The notes: generated by a model from the sequence alone, not told the origin. Counted from the first letter of the stretch, positions 7,474-17,400 are shown. The stretch is 58,113 bases of DNA from an uncultured Burkholderiales bacterium (GCA_903850735.1 CAINMN010000081.1:1-58113), one strand, 5' to 3'. Program-made: numbers and translations.

Positions 7474-9330
7474 GTGATCGCCAGCGACGCACTCTCTCGT
7501 TACACCGATCAGTTGGCGCCACTCTCGGCGTACGATGGTGCGCCGGAGGCTTTTTGGTCGGCCTATCTGGCGGCAGTGGGGGGCTTGCTTGCGCCGCGGC
7601 GTTTGTTGTTGCTGGTCTCTGCCCCTGATCAAGGCTGGCAGGCCATCGCCCAGTGGCCTGAAACCGCACCAGATCAAGCCATCGATGCCGATGTGGCGAT
7701 GCAACTGATCCCACTGGCGCAAGCCACAGAAATTGCATTGGCGCGTGATGCGAAGGGTGGTGTCATTGGGCTTGCACTGGACCTGCCCGATGCCCCCGTT
7801 CCCCGTCGCCAAAAGGCCGTCTTGGTGGCTTTGCTGGACGCCGGCCGTGATCACGGCGATTCAGAGACCCTGTTGCTTTCTTGGGCTGCGTTGGTGGCGC
7901 AGATTCCAGCCCATTACAGCCAGCGTCGACTGCTGGCGGCACAGCCGCAGGTTGAGCCACAAGGCGCAGAGAAAGCTGAGCGCTTGCACGATTTGGTTCA
8001 GTTGGCCATTCAACTGGGGCAAGAGTCACGGTTCATGCGCATGGCATTTGTGCTTTGCAATGAACTGGCTGCGCGTTACCAGTGCGATCGTGTTTCTCTC
8101 GGTTGGGTCAAAGGGCCTTACGTGGCGTTGGTGGCCGTCAGTCATACCGAGAAATTTGATCCGCGTTCATCGGCTTCGCGTGCACTGGAAGCCTTGATGG
8201 AGGAAGCCCTGGAGCAGGAGGCGGTGTTAGCCTATCCCGCACCAGAAGGTGGACGTTTGATCACGCGGGCGCATCAAAAGCATGCGGATCAAATGGGGCA
8301 TCCTTTTTTGCTGACGCTGCCCGTCAGCCGTGCAGACCAAGCTGAAGCTGTTGTGACATTGGAGCGTCAGGGGCAAGCCCTTTCGGATGCTCAGACTTGG
8401 GAAATCCAGCTGTTGCTGGCGTTGGTGGCGCGTGGCTTGGTGGATCTCCATCAAAGCGAGCGTTGGTGGGGCGAACGCCTGGCACAAGACATCCGGCATT
8501 GGGCTCAGGATCTTCTGGGGCCACGACACACATGGTGGAAATTGTTGGGCGCCGGCGCACTGAGCTTCTTCTTGGCATCCCTTGTATTGCCTTGGTCTTA
8601 CCGCGTGGATGCAGGGTTGGCGATTCGCAGCAAAGATCTTCTCTTCATGCCCGCGCCTTTCGATGGCTACTTGCGCAGCGTCCATGTCAATGTCGGTGAC
8701 CGCGTAGAGGCGGGTGCGGTGCTGGTCGAACTGGATACGCGGGACTTGCTGCTGGAGGCGTCGATGGCGCAATCTGAACTCCAACGCGCGGCACGAGAAA
8801 CCGAAAAAGCGCAGGGTGCCCGACAGTTGGCCGATATGCAAATCAGTTATGCGCGGCAACAGCAAGCAGAGGCGCGGCTGAACCTGATCCGTCATCAGCT
8901 TGAGAATGCGCAGGTGCGCGCGCCGTTCTCGGGCATTGTCACCGAAGGCGACCTCAAGAAAAATCTGGGTGCACCGCTGCGAAAAGGCGACCTTCTGGTC
9001 AAGTTGGCTCAGGCCGAAGAGTCCTTCATCGAAATTGAGATTGATCAGGCTGACGTGCACTTGGTACAAGTGGGTACACGGGGTGAATTCGCTTTGGTTG
9101 GCCGTCCAGACCAGAAGTTCGATCTTGTCATTGATCGGGTGGATCCGGCTTCGGTCTCAAGGGAAGGGCGTACTGTTTACTTGGCCCGCGCGCAAGCGCA
9201 AGGGCCTGCGCAAACTTGGTGGCGACCGGGCATGGGCGGTACCGCCAAGCTCGATGCAGGTGACCGCAGCCTGTTGTGGGTCATGACCCATCGCACCGTG
9301 CGATTCTTGCGGGAGTTTTTCTGGATATGA
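7474..9330 (+). CDS. GAF domain-HlyD fusion, inner-membrane adaptor
   Basis: This 618-residue protein joins a large cytoplasmic N-terminal part to a membrane fusion protein. Residues 1-350 hold a first poorly defined globular part and then a GAF-like domain (about 175-330; CNELAARYQCDRVSLGWV and FLLTLPVSRADQAEAVVTLE). One membrane segment follows at about 356-378 (KLLGAGALSFFLASLVLPW). The periplasmic part has the two lipoyl halves, MPAPFDGYLRSVHVNVGD (about 392) and VRAPFSGIVTEGDLKKN (about 480), around a helical hairpin. The GTG start is set by AGGAG and leaves one base after the previous stop. Its own stop overlaps the next start (ATGA). HlyD proteins of type I systems normally have only a short cytoplasmic tail, so the GAF part is unusual and may sense a ligand or dock a cytoplasmic partner. 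I see no transport ATPase domain in it. Confidence 0.88.
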   Translation: MIASDALSRYTDQLAPLSAYDGAPEAFWSAYLAAVGGLLAPRRLLLLVSAPDQGWQAIAQWPETAPDQAIDADVAMQLIPLAQATEIALARDAKGGVIGLALDLPDAPVPRRQKAVLVALLDAGRDHGDSETLLLSWAALVAQIPAHYSQRRLLAAQPQVEPQGAEKAERLHDLVQLAIQLGQESRFMRMAFVLCNELAARYQCDRVSLGWVKGPYVALVAVSHTEKFDPRSSASRALEALMEEALEQEAVLAYPAPEGGRLITRAHQKHADQMGHPFLLTLPVSRADQAEAVVTLERQGQALSDAQTWEIQLLLALVARGLVDLHQSERWWGERLAQDIRHWAQDLLGPRHTWWKLLGAGALSFFLASLVLPWSYRVDAGLAIRSKDLLFMPAPFDGYLRSVHVNVGDRVEAGAVLVELDTRDLLLEASMAQSELQRAARETEKAQGARQLADMQISYARQQQAEARLNLIRHQLENAQVRAPFSGIVTEGDLKKNLGAPLRKGDLLVKLAQAEESFIEIEIDQADVHLVQVGTRGEFALVGRPDQKFDLVIDRVDPASVSREGRTVYLARAQAQGPAQTWWRPGMGGTAKLDAGDRSLLWVMTHRTVRFLREFFWI

Positions 9331-11495
9331 GCCTTGAACAAGCGGCCAGCAAAACCTACAGCGATGCTTGGCATCGCGTGGCCACAGTGCGTGCCGAGTT
9401 GCGTCACAGCGTGACGGCACATCGCCAGTTTTTCAGGGGCGAGCCATGGGTGATTTTGCGCGACCGCTTTTCAAGTGATTGGTACCGTGTTTCGCCTCAA
9501 GCCTATGATTTTTTATGTCGTCTTTCGTTACAGCAGACCATCGCGCAGGTCTGGGAAGCTTGCCTGGTGGCAGATCCCCACGGAACACTGACGCAAGAGG
9601 AGGTGGTGCAGCTGATCGGGCAGATGAACCTCTCAAACCTGATTTCGGTCGATCGCGGGGCATTGGCAGAAAGCCTGTTTGAGCGATTCAGCAAGCGTGT
9701 ATCGGCCGAACGCAAAGCCTTGGTGTTGGGGTTTTTATCGATCAAGCTGCCTTTGCTGGACCCTGACCGCTGGTTGGAGCAAGCCCGCAAGCCCATCGGG
9801 TGGATATTCAGCCCCTTGGGGGCAGTGATGTACAGCTTGTTGCTCTTGCTCGGGGGCAAAGCCTTGATGGACAACGCCGACCGATTGTTCGATCAGACTT
9901 CGGCGTTGCTGGCACCCTCGAACTTAGGGTTGCTTTATGTGGGCTTTCTGATCGCCAAATTGCTGCACGAACTGGGGCATGCCGCACTGTGCAAGCGTTT
10001 CGGTGGCGAGGTGCACAAATTAGGCGTGATGTTCCTTATTTTTGCGCCGATGCCCTATGTCGATGCGACTTCTGCCTGGGGTTTGCGCAATCGCACCGAA
10101 CGCGTGTTGGTCGGGTTGGGCGGTGTTTTGGTGGAGTTGGGCGTGGCTGCGATGGCCGCTCTGATCTGGGCGCACAGCGCGCCTGGAACAGTCCACGCAC
10201 TCGCTTACAACATCATGTTTGTTGCCAGCGTGTCCACATTGGTTTTCAACCTCAATCCCTTGTTGCGTTTTGATGGCTACCACTTGCTGGTGGATTTGCT
10301 GGACGTACCGAATTTGTTTCAGCGCTCTCGCGAGCAATTACGCTACTTGGGTGAGCGCTACTTTCTGCGGCTTCCCCATGCGCAAGGTGCTGCTCGCACG
10401 CCGACGGAGGCCTGGCTGTTGCCGCTGTATGGATTGGCGAGCATTGGGTATTGGTTGGCCTTGATGAGCACCATTGTGGTGTTCGTGGGGGGACAGTATC
10501 TGGAATTGGGCATCCTGCTGGCGTTTGTCCTGGTTTTTACCTCCATCCTTCTGCCCATAGGGAAATTTTTACTTTACCTGATCAACGATGCGCGACTGGG
10601 CCCCTACCGTGCGCGTGCGGTTTCATTGACAGCAACGGCAGGCGTTTCACTGATGGTGCTGCTCACGTTGGTGCCCATGCCCGACCGTTTGCGTGTGCCT
10701 GGTGTTTTGGAGGCTGAGCGTTCACGTGCGCTGCACAGCGAAACCGATGGTTTTTTTGTCGAATTGTTGGCGCGTCCAGGCGAGTTTGTCCAGAAAAATC
10801 AGCCCTTGCTGCGATTGAGCAATTTGGACCTTGAACGTGAAATCGAAGCAGCACAAATGCGGCGCCAAGAGTTGATGTCTCAAGAGATCCGCGCCATCAG
10901 CAAAGGCATGGTGGATTACGCGCCATTGGCGAGACAACGCCAAGCGCTTGAGGAAAATTTGTCGCAACTGTTAGAACGTCAAGAAGCTTTGCTGGTTCGG
11001 GCGCCTATCGAAGGCGTTTGGAGTGCCAGCGAGTTGGCGCATACCCGAGGCCAATGGATGGCGCGTGGCGCCAGTCTCGGAACCTTGGTACAAGGTGGGG
11101 GATGGCGCTTCGTGGCAGTGCTCCCTCAAATTGGCAGTCATGTTTTTGATGGTGAGGTGCAGCAAGCTGAGGTGCGCCTGCGTGGCGAAGAGTCCATGAA
11201 CGTGCTGGCACGTCAAGCTCAGGTGATGCCCTTTGAGCAAGGTATTTTGCCCTCACGCGCTCTGGGCATGGCCGGTGGTGGCGCGATTGCCGTATCCCCT
11301 TCTGACCCCAATGGGTTGACTGCCACGGAACCATTTTTTCGGGTAGAGGCCCGCATTGAGCCTGATGCAGAGCCAACGCCTGCACTGTTTCACGGTCGCA
11401 CGGGGGTGATGCGCATCACGCTCTCGAGTCGCCCGTTGCTGAGTCAATGGGAGCGCGAATTGCGCCAATTTCTCCAAAGGCGGTTCCGAGTATGA
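9327..11495 (+). CDS. PqqD-like / M50 site-2 protease-like / HlyD fusion protein
   Basis: This 722-residue membrane protein has three parts. About residues 33-110 resemble a PqqD-type peptide-binding fold (VILRDRFSSDWYRVSPQAYD). The middle is a polytopic M50 metalloprotease core with HELGH (His214, Glu215, His218) in a membrane helix and the second metal site NPLLRFDGYH (Asp316). The C-terminal third, after a last membrane segment near residue 440, is a HlyD-like lipoyl/hairpin part (ETDGFFVELLARPGEFVQK; VRAPIEGVWSASELA). All metal ligands and the catalytic Glu are present, so proteolysis is possible. ATG 9327 overlaps the preceding stop (ATGA); a GTG at 9276 lies inside the previous gene. 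In context it could receive the N-terminus of the giant protein, cleave or hold it, and hand it to the adaptor/TolC assembly; this is inference. Confidence 0.88.
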   Translation: MSLEQAASKTYSDAWHRVATVRAELRHSVTAHRQFFRGEPWVILRDRFSSDWYRVSPQAYDFLCRLSLQQTIAQVWEACLVADPHGTLTQEEVVQLIGQMNLSNLISVDRGALAESLFERFSKRVSAERKALVLGFLSIKLPLLDPDRWLEQARKPIGWIFSPLGAVMYSLLLLLGGKALMDNADRLFDQTSALLAPSNLGLLYVGFLIAKLLHELGHAALCKRFGGEVHKLGVMFLIFAPMPYVDATSAWGLRNRTERVLVGLGGVLVELGVAAMAALIWAHSAPGTVHALAYNIMFVASVSTLVFNLNPLLRFDGYHLLVDLLDVPNLFQRSREQLRYLGERYFLRLPHAQGAARTPTEAWLLPLYGLASIGYWLALMSTIVVFVGGQYLELGILLAFVLVFTSILLPIGKFLLYLINDARLGPYRARAVSLTATAGVSLMVLLTLVPMPDRLRVPGVLEAERSRALHSETDGFFVELLARPGEFVQKNQPLLRLSNLDLEREIEAAQMRRQELMSQEIRAISKGMVDYAPLARQRQALEENLSQLLERQEALLVRAPIEGVWSASELAHTRGQWMARGASLGTLVQGGGWRFVAVLPQIGSHVFDGEVQQAEVRLRGEESMNVLARQAQVMPFEQGILPSRALGMAGGGAIAVSPSDPNGLTATEPFFRVEARIEPDAEPTPALFHGRTGVMRITLSSRPLLSQWERELRQFLQRRFRV

Positions 11496-13513
11496 ACGCT
11501 GCCGCGCAAGTTTTGACCCCATCCGCCGAGCGTCGTATGCCAAGTGCTTGCACGCTTGCCGCTTTGGAGCAACTTCCCGAAGGGCTGGATGCCCATGCAC
11601 AGCGCCTGCAAGGCTGGTGGCGACGTCACAATGGTGTTCAGAAAGCACTGCGCGACATTGCAGACAAAGCCGCGCTGGCATGCAGTGCGCTCAATGAGGC
11701 CAGTGAGCATGAGCTGTCACAAGCGCTTGACGAGGCACGCATGCGTTTGGCCTTGGACCCGTTGGATGCAAAGGGACACCTCGCGCAAACCTTGGGCGTG
11801 GTGGGGCAGGTGGCGCGTCGGGTGCTGGGCATGAGCCCTTATCCGGTTCAGTACATGGGCGCACTGGCATTGCACCAGGGGCTTCTGGCAGAAATGGCGA
11901 CGGGTGAAGGCAAAACTTTGACGGTGGGGTTGGCGGCTGTGTTGGCCGGCTTGACGGGCCGTCCCTGTCATGTTTTAACGGTGAATGACTACTTGGCTGA
12001 GCGAGATGCCAACGCCATGATGACTCTCTACAAGCATTGTGGTTTGACAGTGGAATCGATCACTTCTGAAGTGGCGCCAGCACAGCGTGTGATGCGCTAT
12101 GGCGCAGATGTGGTGTATTTGACGGCCAAGGAGCTGTTGGCAGACCATCTGCGCGATCAGTTGGCCGAACATGCAGGCCAAGGGGGGCAGAAGCTGGCGT
12201 TTCAGCAGTGGCTTACATCATCCCCTGAAGGAAGTGAACATCAAGCGGGAGTGCGTCTGCTGTGGCGCGGTCTTCACACCGCCATTGTGGACGAAGCAGA
12301 CAGCATTTTGGTGGACGAGGCTGTGACGCCATTGATTCTGGCCGCGCCGCGTGACAGCAGGGGACTCGCGCAGGCGGTGCAGCGAGTTTCAGAGCTCGCC
12401 AATGCGCTTCAAGTCAATGTCGATTACGAAGTTGTTGTCCGCGCGCAAGCCGTCACTTTGCAGGATTCCGCCCGCAGAGCCCTCGTGCAATTGGCCAGCG
12501 ATTTGCCCGAACTTTGGCGACCCGCGCCGCGTCGCGAGGAGTTGTTGCGGCAGGCTTTGGTGGCCCGCCATTTTTACCATGCCGGAGAACATTACGTTGT
12601 GCAAGACGGCGAGGTCGTTTTGCTAGACACCTTCACGGGGCGACTGACACCGGGGCGCTCGCTCACAGCGGGGATGCACCAAGCAATAGAAGCTTTCGAA
12701 GGCGTGGAGATCACGGAGCCCAACGAGTCGCTGACACAGATGAGTTTCCAGGCGTTTTTTCGCAGGTTCAGGCGCTTGTGTGGCTGTAGCGGAACGATAT
12801 GGGAGGCAGCGACAGAGTTATGGGCCGTCTATGGCGTTGCGGTCGTTCGTATTCCCACCCATCGTCCCCGTATTGTGGTGGAACGTGCACCAGTCCTCAC
12901 GGGTGATCTTGAGGGGAAGTGGCAAGCCGTTGTTGCCGATGCCTTAAAGGAAATTCAGCGTGGACGCCCCGTACTGATCGGCGTGCGCAGCGTCACGGCC
13001 AGCGAAGAGTTGGGACAGCGCTTGCGCGCCCATGGCATGCAACCCCAGATTCTCAACGCACTGTCACATGAACACGAAGCGCAGATCATTTCACAAGCGG
13101 GTCAATTGGGGCGTTTGACCATTGCAACCAATATGGCGGGCCGCGGAACCGATATTCGTTTAGGTGAGGGTATTGCTGCGTCTGGCGGCTTGCATGTGAT
13201 CATTGCCGAAGTCAATGACTCCGCGCGAATCGATCGCCAATTGGCGGGGCGTTGTGGTCGTCAGGGCGACCCAGGCAGTGTTTCGCTCTACCTGTCCATG
13301 AAAGACACCTTGGCAGAGCGTCAACTTGGCTTGCTTTGGCCGTGGTTGCTCAAAAAATGGAGGTACCCCAAACTGGCGGCATATGCCTTTCGCCGCGCTC
13401 AAGCGCAGTCAGAGCGGGAGGCCTATTCGCGGCGACTTTCTGTTTTGCGCAACGACGACTGGATGGCTTCAGCGCTTCCCTTTGAGGGACGACAAGGAGG
13501 TGGTTTGGCATGA
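11492..13513 (+). CDS. short SecA-like translocation ATPase
   Basis: This 673-residue relative of SecA (about 900 residues in E. coli) has no signal peptide or membrane segment. Motor domain 1 shows the Walker A segment ATGEGKT (Lys141) and DEADSILVDEA (Asp267). A preprotein-binding-like region follows, with VVQDGEVVLLDTFTGRLTPG. Motor domain 2 shows TNMAGRGTDIRLG and RIDRQLAGRCGRQGDPG. The chain stops soon after YLSMKDTL and a short helical stretch, so the SecA helical wing, most of the helical scaffold with the two-helix finger, and the zinc-binding tail are missing. It cannot be a complete substitute for housekeeping SecA. ATG 11492 overlaps the M50 gene stop (ATGA); an upstream alternative at 11447 lies within that gene. 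It is probably the energy source of a dedicated export route for the giant protein, acting alone or with the next gene product. Confidence 0.9.
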   Translation: MNAAAQVLTPSAERRMPSACTLAALEQLPEGLDAHAQRLQGWWRRHNGVQKALRDIADKAALACSALNEASEHELSQALDEARMRLALDPLDAKGHLAQTLGVVGQVARRVLGMSPYPVQYMGALALHQGLLAEMATGEGKTLTVGLAAVLAGLTGRPCHVLTVNDYLAERDANAMMTLYKHCGLTVESITSEVAPAQRVMRYGADVVYLTAKELLADHLRDQLAEHAGQGGQKLAFQQWLTSSPEGSEHQAGVRLLWRGLHTAIVDEADSILVDEAVTPLILAAPRDSRGLAQAVQRVSELANALQVNVDYEVVVRAQAVTLQDSARRALVQLASDLPELWRPAPRREELLRQALVARHFYHAGEHYVVQDGEVVLLDTFTGRLTPGRSLTAGMHQAIEAFEGVEITEPNESLTQMSFQAFFRRFRRLCGCSGTIWEAATELWAVYGVAVVRIPTHRPRIVVERAPVLTGDLEGKWQAVVADALKEIQRGRPVLIGVRSVTASEELGQRLRAHGMQPQILNALSHEHEAQIISQAGQLGRLTIATNMAGRGTDIRLGEGIAASGGLHVIIAEVNDSARIDRQLAGRCGRQGDPGSVSLYLSMKDTLAERQLGLLWPWLLKKWRYPKLAAYAFRRAQAQSEREAYSRRLSVLRNDDWMASALPFEGRQGGGLA

Positions 13514-14424
13514 CCGCCCGCCCGCTTTGGTCTGATCGTGCCTGGCTCGGGCAACCCGCGCCCGCCTTTGCCGCGGGTGTGCAATCCCTGCTTCGTGCCA
13601 GCCAGGGATTGGCAACATCCGGGTGGGAAATCTCTGTGCGCTTGAGTCCTGAGGGGCTCTGCCTGCAACGCTTGCTGGTGGGTTGGGAAACCCGGGGGGT
13701 AGCGCTTGCGCGCAAACGTCAGTTGGCTACCGAATGGGGTATACCGCCCACTTTGTCACCAGCTTGGCAGTCCGATTTGATGCATGCAGAACAAGTGCTG
13801 TTGGCCATCGAGGGGGGGCAACTGCAGGGGCGTGCGGACACGCTAGAGCGGCGTGCCTATTTGCAATTTCCCCGTACCCAAGACAACGAGAGTTTGGTTT
13901 TGCGAGGCTACAAATGGCGTGATGAACAACCGGATGTCTGGCGTCAAACAGATTACCACCGGCTGCCGATGGGCCTTGCGCAAACACAGCACGCCCTGCG
14001 CCTGGCGATGACGCAAGACACGCATGATGCGATGTCCTCGCATGCCTACAGCGCGGCCGCAGAAATTCTGAACAACGCCTGTCAAAGACTCAGTCAGCGT
14101 GGCGATTCACTGGAGACTGCGCCCTTCGAAATTTTGGTCGCTACCGAATCCTCGCAGGCGGGGCCAACGCCCAGAACTTCCTTGTGCATGCGTTTGTATG
14201 ACCTTGACGTGGATGCGCGCATGGCATCTGAGCCTTTGCAAAAATTGTTGTCCCTTTGGGGGCAAGCTCAGCATGGCGCAGCTTTGCGCAATTTATTGAC
14301 ACATCGTCCCTTGGGTTGGTTGGCGACCGGCACCGATCGCCAAGGGTTACCCTTTCTGACACTCTATGCCCAGGCTAGCATTCACGATGCCTGGCAATGG
14401 ACAGCTTTAGGAGCTGGCAAATGA
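13510..14424 (+). CDS. uncharacterised protein between SecA-like and giant genes
   Basis: I do not recognise a family. It is 304 residues, without a signal peptide or clear membrane segment, so probably cytoplasmic. The N-terminal half has alternating beta-like segments (WEISVRLSPEGLCLQRLLVGW) and a Gln/Arg-rich middle. The C-terminal half has helices (LEILNNACQRLSQ-like, about residue 185) and a strand-rich end (LGWLATGTDRQGLPFLTLY). ATG 13510 has a strong AAGGAGG at 13494-13500 and overlaps the SecA-like stop (ATGA); its own stop overlaps the giant gene start in the same way. This locked position between the ATPase and its likely cargo suggests a cargo chaperone, targeting factor or missing subunit of the short SecA-like motor. 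No sequence motif supports one of these over the others. Confidence 0.8.
   Translation: MTARPLWSDRAWLGQPAPAFAAGVQSLLRASQGLATSGWEISVRLSPEGLCLQRLLVGWETRGVALARKRQLATEWGIPPTLSPAWQSDLMHAEQVLLAIEGGQLQGRADTLERRAYLQFPRTQDNESLVLRGYKWRDEQPDVWRQTDYHRLPMGLAQTQHALRLAMTQDTHDAMSSHAYSAAAEILNNACQRLSQRGDSLETAPFEILVATESSQAGPTPRTSLCMRLYDLDVDARMASEPLQKLLSLWGQAQHGAALRNLLTHRPLGWLATGTDRQGLPFLTLYAQASIHDAWQWTALGAGK
14409..14413 (+). promoter_or_regulatory. ribosome binding site of the giant gene
   Basis: AGGAG lies seven bases before ATG 14421. This favours 14421 over the in-frame ATG 14397, which has no such site and lies deeper in the preceding gene. Confidence 0.65.
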
Positions 14425-17400
14425 AACGCAACAAAAAATGGCCTGCGTTGAACCGCATCAATCAAGCTTTGCGCAGCAACCGAATTCAAGTTGAAAAGCT
14501 GGAAGACCGTGTGTTGCTGTCGGCAGACCCTTTGCTGCAGTTTGAAAAGCCCAAAGCGGCAGAAGTTGTCTCAAGCGACAACATCACCCTGAACCTCAAG
14601 GATGCGGCCGCCGACCCCTTTGCAATTGCCGCATTGGCGGCCAAGCCGGATACCAAGCGCGTTGACCTCAGTCAGAGCCAAGGGACAGAACAGGACAGCA
14701 GCATTTTGTCCTGGCAACAGCCTGGCGAGTTGCTGGCAATCAATAACAGCCTCAAGGGGCTGGTGGTCGACCTTGGCGACGCGTCCTCTGCTGCGACGCT
14801 GTCGATGGAGTTGGATGGCCGACTGAAAATTTCAGGCGCCAATATTTTGGATCTGATTTTCAAGGCGCCTACCGATACCCTGGTCATTTCAGGGGGGGGT
14901 GGTGTTGACAGCTTGCTCTTTGACATGGGCAGTTTAAGCGCCATGGATTTGGGTGCAGCAGACCTCGTGATTGAGGCGGAAACGATCGAGTTAGGTGCCA
15001 CACAATCGCTCAAAGGCACCGGTGACTTTGTGTTCAGAGGCTTTGCTCAAATCAGCCAGTCGCGAACACAAGCGCAGTATGACTTGACCCTCCAAGCGGA
15101 CGCACGCGTGTCGCTTTTAGGGGCTGTTGTGACGTCGGGGCAAGTGATAATGGATGCCCGCGTGCAAGCCCTGGGTGGCTTGAGTGGCAATGCATCGGCA
15201 GTCGATCTTTCATTGCATGCTGCCACATCGGCCATTGCCATGGTGGGAGGCCAAGCCAAAATTGAGGCGGGTGGCTTGTATGTCACGGCAGCAACCAGCA
15301 ACCAACTGAGTGTTTCGGGCCAGTCGTTTGGCAATGCGGCTGCCCTGGGCTCCCTGGATCTGACGGCACGGCAAACCACGCGCGCAATTGTTGAGAGTGG
15401 TGCCACCTTGGTGTTGGGGTCCGGCACCAACCCGCCCGCAATGTCTTTGCTGTTGGAGGCGGTTGATCGAAGCAGTTTTTCAACGCGCTTGGCTGTGGAT
15501 GACTCGGCAACCACGGGCGACGATGACCTGAACCGCGCCCGCAGCACGATCAGCCTGGAGCGCTCAGCCGAAGCCATTTTGTTGGGCCGCGAAATCAATG
15601 TGCCTGCTGTAGATGGCGCGGCGGCCTCCGTGCGCTTACAGCCTGTGACGGCCTCTGGCAAAGTTCAGTTGAGCGCGGTTTTGGCTGATGGCGCCAGTGG
15701 TGGCGTGCGGGGTGTGATCGATTCGGATCGTTTTGGTCAGCACGCCACTTCCACGCGTGATACGGTGACTGTCCAAGTGCGCGATGTGGACCTTTCTGCA
15801 TCGGCATTCTCGGCGTACGCCCAGAACCAGAGCAGCTTGCTGGCGCAAGCCAAGCAAGCAAGCAACGAGGCTGCAGGCTTGCTCTCCGCTGTGCCCCCAG
15901 AGGGAGGAAGCGCCCAAGTCTTGCCCAGCGTCTCGGTGCTGATGGCCAACACGCACTTGACGGCAGCTGGCCTGGCGCAATTGATCGCCGTGGATGCCTC
16001 GGACCTTTATGCATTGAGCGACGGCTTGACAGCAGACGCCAGCTTGATCAACAAAATAGATCCCTTGTTCGCAAGCAACCTTGCAGATCGCCTTGCGCAA
16101 GTTCGTGTCTTTGACAGCACAGTGAGTGCCGGAGATTTGCACATCTTTGCGGTCAACCGTGCGAAACTCCTTGCAGAAACGCGCGAAGCGCGTCTCTTGT
16201 CGCTGACCTTGGCGCCGTCGTCCTCGCTGACTGCCATCGGTGCAACCGCTGCATCCAATCAGCTGACAGGAGGTGCTCGCGCGCTGGTCGATCAGTCGGC
16301 TTTAACCCTGGGGCATGATTTGCGCAGTGGCGCGCGAATGTCCAGTCTGGTGAAGTCCATCACGCCACAAGGTGTGCCTTCCGGCACGGCCAGCAATATC
16401 GCCCTGGGTCACTCCGTTGGATTCAATGCCGTTGGCTGGAAATGGAAGAGTGGCACGTCACCCACCCAAGCCAGCACAAGCAGCCTGCTCGGTTCCGATG
16501 GAAATTTTGATTCTTCACCGATAGAAATTTTGGCGCGTGTCAACAACACCTCTGTCAAGGCGCAGGGTGATGTGGTTGTGCGAGCTGACAACGCCATGAA
16601 AATCGTTTCGCTCACCGGCGATTTGACCTCTGCCTCTGGCAGCAGTGCCAGTGGCTTGCTTTCTTTGGGTGCCTCTGCATTGCTGGTGAGCAATCGCGTT
16701 CGAAGTGAAACACGTGCAGTCGTGGATGGCCTTGATTCCGCCGCCTCTTCCCAGTCGACTCAGAATTTTCACATCGGTGGCTCATTGGACATCGCGGCCC
16801 TGGATAGCGCACAGGTTCAGGCCAATTCGGACATGAGCTCTGGGGCAGGCGGCGGTGTGGCACTTGGCGCTTTGGTGGCGCGCAATGATGTGCGCCAAGT
16901 GGTCGATGCCTTGCTGTCACGCGTGTCTTTGCGTGCAGCGGCCGATGTGTCGCTGCGAGCCTCCAACAGCTCGTCCATTCAAGCCGTGACCCAAGGCGAA
17001 ATAGGTTCATCGAAATCAGCTGCGGGCATGGGATTGGCCATGAATGCGCTGATTGCCACCAACATGGTCCTGGCAAAGGCGCATGCCAGCATTGAGCACA
17101 GTGATTTGTACATTGAAGGCCATTTGCGGGCGCATGCAGACAATCTGGCGCGCATCGATGCCAATAACAGTGCAGCGATGACAGCCAATGGTTTCTCGGC
17201 AGGGGTGAGCCTTGCTTACAACACCATTGGATGGTCATCTCAAAGTGTGCTGGGCAGCAGCTTGGAGTCCTTCATCGGGTCTGATCTCGGAACAGAGATA
17301 CCTGCACAGACACTTGCAACCATTGTGGCTACGCGTTTCACAGTACTAGGTGACGTCAGTGTTCGTGCCGGTGGGGGCGACAATTTGAAAGACCCCGTGG

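Noticed and set aside
14397-14420. Earlier ATG for the giant protein
   Set aside because: It has no Shine-Dalgarno sequence and lies inside the preceding gene. ATG 14421 has AGGAG at ideal spacing and makes the ATGA overlap seen throughout the operon.
4101-14424. Classical type I secretion operon
   Set aside because: No ABC transporter with Walker A and LSGGQ-type signature is encoded anywhere in the window; the only ATPase in the train is SecA-like.
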